Assembly: GCA_026998145.1 (NCBI GenBank)
Contig: JALTRC010000482.1
Location: 1 to 20,357, forward strand
DNA length: 20,357 nt
Source of the DNA: Gammaproteobacteria bacterium
GTDB lineage: Bacteria; Pseudomonadota; Gammaproteobacteria; SZUA-229
Direction: 5' to 3'
Shown here: one piece after another, positions 6,968-13,712 of the stretch
Layout: each line of letters opens with the position of its first letter
Numbering within the stretch: position 1 is the stretch's first letter
Translations under genes and position numbers: made by a program
Notes under the pieces: generated by a model
Database searches by the model: none
The model's input: only the letters and a program-made list of their open reading frames with translations
Told to the model about the DNA's origin: nothing

Positions 6968-7028
6968 CTCTCTTTGAAAAAGAGAGCTGGGGAATCCCCC
7001 CCCTGCCCCCCTTTTTCAAAGGGGGGGG
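6968..7028. repeat. Three-hairpin C/G-rich intergenic repeat between eno and ftsB
   Basis: Three adjacent stem-loops fill half of the 131-base eno-ftsB gap: an 8-base stem CTCTCTTT/AAAGAGAG (6968-6986, loop GAA), a GGGG/CCCC stem (6989-6999), and a 9-base stem CCCCCCTTT/AAAGGGGGG (7006-7026, loop TTC). The 11-mer CTTTGAAAAAG at 6972-6982 is also the reverse complement of 7011-7021, so the ends can pair across the whole unit. Resembles REP/MITE-like dispersed palindromes; copy number cannot be seen here. It lies inside a probable operon, so it may influence ftsB expression. Confidence 0.7.
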
Positions 7029-7049
7029 AGATATAGCCTCGGCCAAAGT

Positions 7050-8330
7050 TTAGCTCAGATGTTTAAACGCAGACTTGCCCGCATAAACCGCCTTGTCACC
7101 CAGGGCTTCTTCAATACGCAGCAGCTGATTGTATTTGGCTACCCGGTCAGAGCGCGAAAGAGAACCAGTTTTAATCTGCCCGGTTTTCATAGCCACACAC
7201 AGATCCGCAATAAAGGTATCTTCGGTTTCACCGGAACGGTGGGATACAACTGCAGTGTAGCCTGCATCGTGAGCCATATTAATGGCATTATTGGTTTCCG
7301 TAAGCGTACCTATCTGGTTAACCTTAATCAGAATGGAATTGGCGATATTTTTATCAATGCCTTCCTTAAAGATAGCGGTATTGGTTACAAATAAATCGTC
7401 ACCTACCAGCTGTACTTTATCACCCAGTTTTTCGGTGAGAATTTTCCAGCCGTCCCAGTCCGCTTCATCCAGCACATCTTCCACGGTAATCAGGGGGTAT
7501 TTATCTACCCAGGCGGCCATGTAATCCACCATTTCTTCAGCGCTGAGCATTTTACCTTCAGAGGCCAGGTTGTATTGGCCATCCGTATAAAACTCAGAAC
7601 TGGCTGCATCCAGACCCAGGTAAATATCCTTGCCAGCTTCATAACCGGCATTTTTAATGGCTTCCAGAATTACTTCAAAAGCTTCTTCGTTCGATGACAG
7701 GTTAGGAGCAAAGCCCCCTTCATCTCCCACAGTGGTCATCAAACCGCGCTTGCTCAGTACGGATTTCAGCGCATGGAAAACTTCAGCCCCATAACGCAGA
7801 GCTTCCTTAAAGCTGGGAGCACCCACCGGCAGGATCATAAATTCCTGCATATCCACACTGTTATCCGCGTGGGAACCACCATTGATAATATTCATCATGG
7901 GTACAGGCAGCACAAAATCATCGCCACCCAGAGATTCAAACAGCGCCTTGTTATCATATTTTGCTGCGGCGACTGCTGCCGCCAGCGATGCGGCCAGAAT
8001 CGCATTAGCACCCAGACGCGCCTTATTTTCTGTACCATCCAGATCAATCATAATCTGGTCGATTTCTGCCTGATTATGAACATCCTTACCGATCAGCGCC
8101 GCCTTGATCTCGCCATTTACATTGGCTACTGCTTTGCTAACGCCCTTGCCCTGATAGCGGCTTTTATCCCCGTCACGCAGTTCAATGGCTTCACGGGCGC
8201 CGGTAGATGCACCGGATGGCACAGCGGCGCGGCCACAAATACCGGACTCCAGAATAATGTCAGCTTCCAGGGTTGGATTTCCACGTGAATCGAGTATTTC
8301 GCGAGCAATAATATCTTTAATTTTAGGCAT
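7050..8330 (-). CDS. eno: Enolase
   Basis: The 426-residue glycolytic enzyme interconverts 2-phosphoglycerate and phosphoenolpyruvate. The N-terminal ILDSRGNPTLE at 12-22 and the mobile loop SGASTG at 39-44 are present, with GDEGGFAPN at 202-210 (catalytic Glu204 region), magnesium ligands Asp241, Glu284 and Asp311, the signature ILIKVNQIGTLTET at 333-346 with Lys336, and SHRSGETED at 363-371. The start ATG 8330 gives the standard N-terminus MPKIKDI and has GAG six bases upstream. One detail is unusual: residue 286 in the VED-V-LDE stretch is Val where Gly or Pro is normal. In bacteria a fraction of enolase also joins the RNA degradosome. Its product PEP is a substrate of KdsA, encoded immediately upstream. 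Confidence 0.98.
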   Translation of the reverse strand: MPKIKDIIAREILDSRGNPTLEADIILESGICGRAAVPSGASTGAREAIELRDGDKSRYQGKGVSKAVANVNGEIKAALIGKDVHNQAEIDQIMIDLDGTENKARLGANAILAASLAAAVAAAKYDNKALFESLGGDDFVLPVPMMNIINGGSHADNSVDMQEFMILPVGAPSFKEALRYGAEVFHALKSVLSKRGLMTTVGDEGGFAPNLSSNEEAFEVILEAIKNAGYEAGKDIYLGLDAASSEFYTDGQYNLASEGKMLSAEEMVDYMAAWVDKYPLITVEDVLDEADWDGWKILTEKLGDKVQLVGDDLFVTNTAIFKEGIDKNIANSILIKVNQIGTLTETNNAINMAHDAGYTAVVSHRSGETEDTFIADLCVAMKTGQIKTGSLSRSDRVAKYNQLLRIEEALGDKAVYAGKSAFKHLS

Positions 8331-8358
8331 GATTTTCTCAATGTTTTCCTATGTTTAG

Positions 8359-8408
8359 CGTGTATTATTCAGCTAATATATAATACACGAAACCTTCCCA
8401 TGAAGGTT
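8359..8408. promoter_or_regulatory. Two back-to-back hairpins in the eno leader
   Basis: Between kdsA and eno lie two perfect inverted repeats with one base between them. AACCTTC/GAAGGTT (8391-8397 with 8402-8408) has a 4-base loop; CGTGTATTAT/ATAATACACG (8359-8368 with 8380-8389) has an 11-base spacer. The second contains TATTAT/TATATT strings on the minus strand that could serve as a -10 box for eno. Neither has a U-tract, so a terminator is less likely than an operator, a 5' stabilising structure or a processing site. Confidence 0.5.
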
Positions 8409-8441
8409 CTTACGTTATGGCCGCCCTGGGGCAGCCGATGA

Positions 8442-9275
8442 TTACAAATCGTTTTCTTCCAGTGGCCGGGATTTCACCAGCGCGTCAATCTCTTTTAAGC
8501 GGGATAACAAATCCGCCATTTTTCCCAGTGGCCAGGCATTGGGGCCATCACTTAAGGCCTTTTCCGGCTCGGGATGGGTTTCCATAAACAGGCCTGAAAC
8601 GCCGGCGGCCACAGCTGCTCTGGCCAGTACCGGCACATGCTCCCGCTGTCCGCCGGAGCAGCTGCCCTGTCCGCCGGGCAATTGTACCGAATGGGTGGCA
8701 TCAAATACCACTGGGCAACCCGTATCCCGCATGACCGCCAGGGAGCGCATATCGGAAACCAGATTGTTGTAGCCAAAAGATGCGCCCCGCTCACACACCA
8801 TAATCTGCTGATTGCCGGTGCTGCGCGCCTTGTCCACCACATTTTTCATATCCCAGGGGGCCATAAACTGGCCCTTTTTGATATTCACCGGAATGCCGGC
8901 ACTGGCAGCCTTTACAATAAAATTGGTCTGGCGGCACAAAAACGCAGGGGTCTGGATAATATCCACCACATCGGCCACCTCGTCCATGGGCGTGTCTTCG
9001 TGGACATCGGTAATCACCGGCACGCCGATTTCATCCTTTACCTTCTGCATAATACGCAGGCCTTCTGCTATCCCCAGGCCGCGGAAACTGTCCATGGAGG
9101 AGCGATTCGCCTTATCAAAGGAAGACTTGTACACAAAGGGGATGGCGAGCCTGTCGGTAATACCCTTAAGCTGCTGGGCGGTCTCCAGTGCCAGTGCCTC
9201 GCTTTCGATCACGCAGGGGCCGGCAAATAAAAATAACGGCTGATCCAGACCTGCTTCAAATCCTAGAATTTTCAT
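8442..9275 (-). CDS. kdsA: 3-deoxy-8-phosphooctulonate synthase, metal-dependent type
   Basis: The 277-residue protein is Kdo-8-phosphate synthase, which condenses PEP with arabinose-5-phosphate for the inner core of lipopolysaccharide. It has KSSFDKANRSS at 50-60, PAFLCRQT at 110-117, KKGQFMAPWDMKN at 133-145 and DATHSVQLPGG at 192-202. The metal-site residues of the class II enzymes are all present: Cys21 in FAGPCVIES, His195, Glu232 in METHPEPEKA and Asp243 in ALSDG. In the metal-independent class (E. coli, P. aeruginosa) the Cys is Asn. The ATG overlaps the last base of the pyrG stop (TGATG), so the two genes are coupled. PEP supply comes from eno just downstream, and CTP from pyrG is needed by KdsB to activate Kdo. 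Confidence 0.96.
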   Translation of the reverse strand: MKILGFEAGLDQPLFLFAGPCVIESEALALETAQQLKGITDRLAIPFVYKSSFDKANRSSMDSFRGLGIAEGLRIMQKVKDEIGVPVITDVHEDTPMDEVADVVDIIQTPAFLCRQTNFIVKAASAGIPVNIKKGQFMAPWDMKNVVDKARSTGNQQIMVCERGASFGYNNLVSDMRSLAVMRDTGCPVVFDATHSVQLPGGQGSCSGGQREHVPVLARAAVAAGVSGLFMETHPEPEKALSDGPNAWPLGKMADLLSRLKEIDALVKSRPLEENDL

Positions 9276-10909
9276 CAGGCTTTATTATCCCGGTGTTTAC
9301 AGGCAGCCTGAATAAAGCTGCTAAATAGTGGATGGCCATCCCGGGGCGTTGAGGTAAATTCAGGATGGAACTGACAGGCAATAAACCAGGGATGATCCTT
9401 GACCTCGACAACCTCAACCAGATTGCCATCAACCGATTTGCCGGAAAATACCAGCCCGGCCTTTTCCAGTGATTCTAAATAACGATTATTAAATTCATAA
9501 CGATGACGGTGACGCTCGTTTACCTGTGCCTCACCATAAACCTCTCTTGCCAGACTGTCCTCTGCCAGATCACAGGGCTGGGCACCCAGACGCATGGTGC
9601 CGCCCAGATCGGAATCTTCCGAGCGCTGTTCCACCGCACCTTCTTTAGTCTGCCATTCGGTAATCAGGCCAATTACCGGGTTTTCCGTATCCGGCGCAAA
9701 TTCTGTGCTGTGGGCATCGCTAAGGCCGGCCACATCCCGGGCATATTCAATCACTGCCACCTGCATACCCAGACAGATACCCAGATAAGGCACCTTGTTT
9801 TCCCGGGCATAGCGCACTGCTGCAATCTTGCCTTCCACACCCCGTTTGCCGAAGCCGCCGGGCACCAGAATGGCATCATAGGCACGCAGCTGGTTAATAT
9901 CCCCACCCTGCTCCAGCAGCTCGGAATCCAGATATTCGATATTCACCTTCACCCGATTGCTGATGCCCGCATGAGCAAGAGCTTCATTTAAAGACTTATA
10001 AGATTCAGTTAAATCAACATACTTACCGATCATTCCTATGGTAACTTCTGACTCAGGGTGTTCCAGTGCATCCACCACCTGTTGCCAGTCGCTCAGGTCC
10101 GCTTCCGGCACATCCAGACGCAGCTTGTCCACCACAATATCATCCAGTCCCTGATCGTGTAGCCACTGGGGAATCTTGTAAATGTGGTTTAAATCCTTGG
10201 CGGAAATCACTGCTTTTTCTTCCACATTGGTAAACAGTGAAATCTTGCGGCGATCATCCGCGTGCAGATATTGCTCGGAGCGGCACAGCAGAATATCCGG
10301 CTGAATACCGATGGAGCGTAATTCTTTTACCGAGTGCTGGGTTGGCTTGGTTTTCACTTCACCGGCAGTGGCGATATAGGGCACCAGGGTAAGATGCATA
10401 AACAGGGCGTGGTCGTGGCCCATTTCCACACCCATCTGACGAATGGCCTCCAGAAACGGCAGGGATTCGATATCCCCCACCGTACCGCCAATTTCCACCA
10501 TGGCAATGTCGGCACCTTCTGCTCCGGCAATGACGCTGCGCTTGATCTCATCGGTAATATGAGGGATTACCTGTACCGTGCCCCCCAGATATTCGCCCCG
10601 GCGCTCCTTGCGGATCACCGTTTCGTAAATACGCCCGGAGGTGAAGTTACTGGCCTGGGAGGTTTTGGAATGCACAAAGCGTTCGTAGTGGCCTAAATCC
10701 AGATCCGTTTCTGCCCCGTCTTCGGTAACAAAAACTTCACCATGCTGAAACGGGCTCATGGTGCCCGGATCCACATTAATGTAAGGATCCAGCTTCATCA
10801 TTTTAACGGTGAGACCACGGGCTTCGAGAATAGCGCCCAATGAGGCGGCAGCAATGCCTTTGCCAAGTGATGAAACAACACCACCTGTAATGAATATATA
10901 ACGTGTCAT
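9275..10909 (-). CDS. pyrG: CTP synthase
   Basis: The 544-residue cytosolic enzyme aminates UTP to CTP with ATP and glutamine. The N-terminal synthetase domain starts with FITGGVVSSLGKG at 6-18 and includes KLDPYINVDPGTMSPFQHGEVFV over 39-61. The C-terminal class I glutamine amidotransferase has the oxyanion-region GGFGKRG at 351-357, the nucleophile Cys379 in GICLGMQ, and His515/Glu517 in FHPEF; numbering agrees exactly with E. coli PyrG. It is the promoter-proximal gene of the minus-strand run to ispF and reads from the promoter at 10967-10995. No convincing Shine-Dalgarno precedes the ATG; the leader near it is A-rich. It serves pyrimidine nucleotide synthesis as well as the CTP-using enzymes IspD and KdsB. 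Confidence 0.98.
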   Translation of the reverse strand: MTRYIFITGGVVSSLGKGIAAASLGAILEARGLTVKMMKLDPYINVDPGTMSPFQHGEVFVTEDGAETDLDLGHYERFVHSKTSQASNFTSGRIYETVIRKERRGEYLGGTVQVIPHITDEIKRSVIAGAEGADIAMVEIGGTVGDIESLPFLEAIRQMGVEMGHDHALFMHLTLVPYIATAGEVKTKPTQHSVKELRSIGIQPDILLCRSEQYLHADDRRKISLFTNVEEKAVISAKDLNHIYKIPQWLHDQGLDDIVVDKLRLDVPEADLSDWQQVVDALEHPESEVTIGMIGKYVDLTESYKSLNEALAHAGISNRVKVNIEYLDSELLEQGGDINQLRAYDAILVPGGFGKRGVEGKIAAVRYARENKVPYLGICLGMQVAVIEYARDVAGLSDAHSTEFAPDTENPVIGLITEWQTKEGAVEQRSEDSDLGGTMRLGAQPCDLAEDSLAREVYGEAQVNERHRHRYEFNNRYLESLEKAGLVFSGKSVDGNLVEVVEVKDHPWFIACQFHPEFTSTPRDGHPLFSSFIQAACKHRDNKA

Positions 10910-10966
10910 TATTTGTTTTATTTTTAACCCTGTGGGCGAAAGTTGGATGGTGTGAAAGCGCGAGCT

Positions 10967-10995
10967 ATATTAGCAAATTAGCTGTTCTTTCTCAA
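10967..10995 (-). promoter_or_regulatory. Predicted sigma70 promoter of pyrG
   Basis: On the minus strand TTGAGA (10995-10990) and TAATAT (10972-10967) are separated by exactly 17 bases. The start would be near 10960, leaving a leader of about 50 bases with no obvious attenuator hairpin. Confidence 0.65.
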
Positions 10996-11120
10996 TTCGC
11001 TCTTGCATTCTCCTGCCGATAAAATTCAGCACACATATCCGCGCAAAATGCTTCATAATAGGGCCTTGAAGGCGGCCGTAAAACAATCGATAAATAACTT
11101 TAATAAAATATCATATCTTA

Positions 11121-11151
11121 TTGAATTTAAAATAAAATAACACCATATAAA
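11121..11151 (+). promoter_or_regulatory. Tentative zapE promoter, possibly giving a leaderless mRNA
   Basis: TTGAAT (11121-11126) and TATAAA (11146-11151) are 19 bases apart, slightly wide. Six bases after the -10 box comes the zapE ATG at 11158, which has no Shine-Dalgarno, so a transcript starting at or near the ATG itself is possible. The surrounding 60 bases are very AT-rich. Confidence 0.35.
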
Positions 11152-11157
11152 TTACTT

Positions 11158-12249
11158 ATGACCCCCGCTGAGCGCTATCAACAGGCTATTTCCCAAAACA
11201 ACTTCATTGCCGATCCTGAACAGGCAGCTGCCATCGAACATCTGCAAAATCTGTATTTACGCCTGCTGGCCCAGTCACAAAATAAAAGCCGCCTTTGGCA
11301 ACAACTTAAACAGAAAATACGCAAAACCGAGCCAGTAAAAGGCCTGTATCTGTGGGGTGGTGTTGGCCGGGGCAAAACCTGGATGATGGATATTTTTTAT
11401 GACAGCCTGCCCTTCGCCGATAAAATCCGTCTGCATTTTCATCAGTTTATGCAAACAGTTCATGACCAGCTTGAACTCATTAAAGGGCAAAAAAACCCTC
11501 TCACTCTGGTTGCGCGAAATTTTGCCAAAAGCTATCGGGTGATTTGCCTGGATGAATTTCATGTATCGGATATTACCGACGCCATGCTGTTACACGGCCT
11601 GCTGGAGGCTCTTTTTAAGGAAGGCATTTGTCTGGTTTGCACCTCTAATCTCAAGCCGGATGATTTATATAAAAACGGTCTGCAACGGCAGCGTTTTTTA
11701 CCGGCCATCGAACGGCTTAAGCAGTATTGTGAAATTGTGCATATCGGCGGCCAGACCGACCACCGGCTACGCCTGCTGGAAAAGGCACAAACCTGGTATT
11801 GCCCGGCTGATGACGGGGCACAGGCACAACTCAAACAGCGCTTTACTGAACTCAGCACCTCCCAGGTACAGTACCAGCAAAACCTGCATCTCAATTATCG
11901 TCAGATTCCCTGTATCGCCCTGAGCGACGGCCTGATCTGGCTTGATTTTAAGGTTATTTGCAGCGCCCCCCGGGGCTCTGCCGATTACATCGAAATTGCC
12001 TGCTGCTATCACACGGTCTTTATCTCCCGGATTCCCCAGCTGGAAGAAAGCAAAGATGACCTGGCCCGACGCTTTGTAAATATGATCGATGAATTTTACG
12101 ACCATAACGTCAAGCTGATTGTGAGCTGTGACGTGATGCCGGATCAGCTATACACCGGCCGCCAGCTTCGCTTTGAGTTCCAGCGCACCGCCAGCCGGCT
12201 GGAAGAAATGCGCAGCCATGAATATCTGGCAAGGCCTCATCGGGGGTGA
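11158..12249 (+). CDS. zapE: Cell division protein ZapE (AFG1-like ATPase)
   Basis: The 363-residue P-loop ATPase of the AFG1/ZapE family has the Walker A GGVGRGKT at 67-74, Walker B ICLDEFHVSD at 129-138 and sensor-like CTSNLKPDDLY at 161-171, followed by a conserved DHRL segment at 201-204. In E. coli ZapE associates with FtsZ at the constricted division site and is needed under stress or anaerobic growth; the mitochondrial homologue Lace1/Afg1 acts in protein quality control. Length matches the bacterial family. The start ATG 11158 agrees with the family N-terminus (TPAERYQQAI) but lacks a ribosome site. The gene is divergent from pyrG and is followed by the palindromic heptamer repeat at 12262-12338, which probably ends its transcript. 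Confidence 0.93.
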   Translation: MTPAERYQQAISQNNFIADPEQAAAIEHLQNLYLRLLAQSQNKSRLWQQLKQKIRKTEPVKGLYLWGGVGRGKTWMMDIFYDSLPFADKIRLHFHQFMQTVHDQLELIKGQKNPLTLVARNFAKSYRVICLDEFHVSDITDAMLLHGLLEALFKEGICLVCTSNLKPDDLYKNGLQRQRFLPAIERLKQYCEIVHIGGQTDHRLRLLEKAQTWYCPADDGAQAQLKQRFTELSTSQVQYQQNLHLNYRQIPCIALSDGLIWLDFKVICSAPRGSADYIEIACCYHTVFISRIPQLEESKDDLARRFVNMIDEFYDHNVKLIVSCDVMPDQLYTGRQLRFEFQRTASRLEEMRSHEYLARPHRG

Positions 12250-12261
12250 GGCTTGTAATCA

Positions 12262-12338
12262 TTAGTCATTAGTCATTAGTCATTAGTCGTGAGTCGCTAC
12301 GGCCGACTAAAGACTAATGACTAATGACTCACGACTAA
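12262..12338. repeat. 77-base palindrome built of ATTAGTC-type heptamers
   Basis: Four tandem ATTAGTC units (12261-12288) and one GTGAGTC are followed by a 9-base spacer (12296-12304) and the mirrored units GACTAAA, GACTAAT twice, GACTCAC and GACTAAA (12305-12339). Folded about 12300, positions 12262-12296 pair with 12304-12338 with only four mismatches in 35 (at 12268, 12270, 12289 and 12291), leaving a seven-base loop. Alternative registers give 13- and 17-base perfect stems. No U-tract follows on either strand. It may act as a factor-independent stop, an RNA 3'-end stabiliser, or be a dispersed repeat. Confidence 0.85.
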
Positions 12339-12399
12339 AGAAAGACTTGCAGTCAAATATTGGTTAAAATGCCCCTTCACCCAGTAATCCCGTGCCTGA

Positions 12400-13440
12400 A
12401 TGCTTAGAATCACCACCACATTCCTGACCCTGCTCAGCCTGTTTTGCCTTATTATCCCCCTTTCTATCGCCAAAACAGAAGCCTCTGATGACGACCCGCT
12501 GGTATTTGATGACACCCCGCTGGTTGATGACGAAGTCCACCTGCCCGAATGGTTTAGCCTGAGTTTTCTGGATCTGGCCGATAGCCTGGAAGAGGCTGCT
12601 GACGCCGGCAAAAAAGGCCTGATTATCTATTTTGGCCGTAAAGACTGCCCCTATTGCGAAGCCCATATGAAGAATAACTGGGGCGCAAAAGATATTGTGG
12701 ATTACACCCGCAAGCACTTTAACGTAATTGCCATCGATGTACGTGGCCAGCGCACGGTCACCGATTTTGATGGCAAGACCTATACGGAAAAAGGCTATGC
12801 AGGCAAGGTTAAAACAAACTTTACCCCGTCTTTTCTGTTTTACGACACCCAACAACGGCTGATGCTGAAACTCTCCGGTTATCGCCCACCCTATCAATTT
12901 AGAGCCGCACTGGAATATGCCGCTGATGGCCATTATTTGCGGGAAGATTTCCATAAGTATATGAACCGCGCTGAAAAAGCCATGGGCTACGGGCAGGACA
13001 CGCTGAATGAACATGATTCATTCAGCCCGCCACCTTATAATCTGGATCGCAGCCATTTTCCGGCCGAGCAGCCCCTGGTGGTCTTTTTTGAAACCCCTCA
13101 CTGCCATGCCTGTGATGTCCTCCACGGCGGCCCCATGAGCGAGCCGGAAATCCCTCTGCTACTGGAAAATCTGGATGCCATTCAGCTGGACACCACCCAA
13201 GACACGCCGGTGATTACCCCTGCCGGCAAAAAAACAACCGCTAAAAAATGGGCCGATGAACTAAAGCTCAGTTTTGCGCCCACGCTGATATTCTTTGATG
13301 AAAACGGCAAGGAAATTGTTCGGGTGGATTCGGTGATTCAGCTCTACCGGCTCAAATATCTGCTGCAATATATACAAACCCGGGGTTATGAAAAATACCC
13401 CACTTTCCAGCTCTGGCGCGAGCATCTATACCTGCCCTGA
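12400..13440 (+). CDS. Exported protein with two thioredoxin-fold domains
   Basis: The 346-residue protein starts with a hydrophobic signal segment (about 4-24) ending near Ala24, followed by an acidic linker (28-47). The first thioredoxin-like domain (about 50-180) contains CPYC at 83-86 and a cis-Pro candidate at 143 in FTPSF; it resembles SoxW/DsbD-gamma-type periplasmic thioredoxins. The second (about 220-335) contains CHAC at 235-238 and Pro294 in FAPTLIFF. Both therefore keep a CxxC pair and a cis-Pro. A periplasmic disulfide reductase or isomerase role is inferred; a substrate is not known. It could be a lipoprotein only if the signal were different, as no lipobox is seen (Cys16 sits within the hydrophobic core). 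No Shine-Dalgarno is clear at ATG 12400. It is followed after two bases by a small unknown gene. Confidence 0.82.
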   Translation: MLRITTTFLTLLSLFCLIIPLSIAKTEASDDDPLVFDDTPLVDDEVHLPEWFSLSFLDLADSLEEAADAGKKGLIIYFGRKDCPYCEAHMKNNWGAKDIVDYTRKHFNVIAIDVRGQRTVTDFDGKTYTEKGYAGKVKTNFTPSFLFYDTQQRLMLKLSGYRPPYQFRAALEYAADGHYLREDFHKYMNRAEKAMGYGQDTLNEHDSFSPPPYNLDRSHFPAEQPLVVFFETPHCHACDVLHGGPMSEPEIPLLLENLDAIQLDTTQDTPVITPAGKKTTAKKWADELKLSFAPTLIFFDENGKEIVRVDSVIQLYRLKYLLQYIQTRGYEKYPTFQLWREHLYLP

Positions 13441-13442
13441 TA

Positions 13443-13643
13443 ATGAACAAACTCGATAATATTCAACTACTGGAAACCATCTGCTCACAGGGCTGCACCT
13501 ATGTTAATGAAGTCATTAGCATACTGGAGTCCGGGCAATCGCTGGAACAGACCCAGCAACTGTCCGCTGTAGAGCAACAAAGCCTGCTGGCCGAACTGAA
13601 ATCCATTATGGCCGTTTATGAAGTGCAAAAGCCATCAGAATAA
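13443..13643 (+). CDS. Small conserved-looking protein of unknown function
   Basis: The 66-residue acidic soluble protein has two cysteines close together (Cys14 and Cys18 in ICSQGCTYVNEVI), a predicted helix with ILESG, and a Gln/Ser/Leu-rich helical C-terminal half. I do not recognise the family. It begins two bases after the stop of the double-thioredoxin gene (TGATAATG) with no ribosome site of its own, so it is probably translated by coupling and expressed with that gene. The two closely spaced cysteines could be redox-active or bind metal, but no signal peptide is seen, so it would lie on the other side of the membrane from its neighbour. It is followed by a 69-base gap before mfd. Confidence 0.6.
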   Translation: MNKLDNIQLLETICSQGCTYVNEVISILESGQSLEQTQQLSAVEQQSLLAELKSIMAVYEVQKPSE

Positions 13644-13712
13644 TCCCTTCCGAACACCCGAAAAACCATTCACAGTGGTAGAATACAACGCCAATTTAAA
13701 CTGATTGAATCA

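Noticed and set aside
12261..12339. CRISPR-like short repeats
   Set aside because: Units are only seven bases with no unique spacers, and the second half is inverted; it is a palindromic array.
12364..13014. 216-codon minus-strand frame opposite the thioredoxin gene
   Set aside because: The plus-strand frame carries two CxxC thioredoxin domains and a signal peptide; the antisense frame has no supporting feature.
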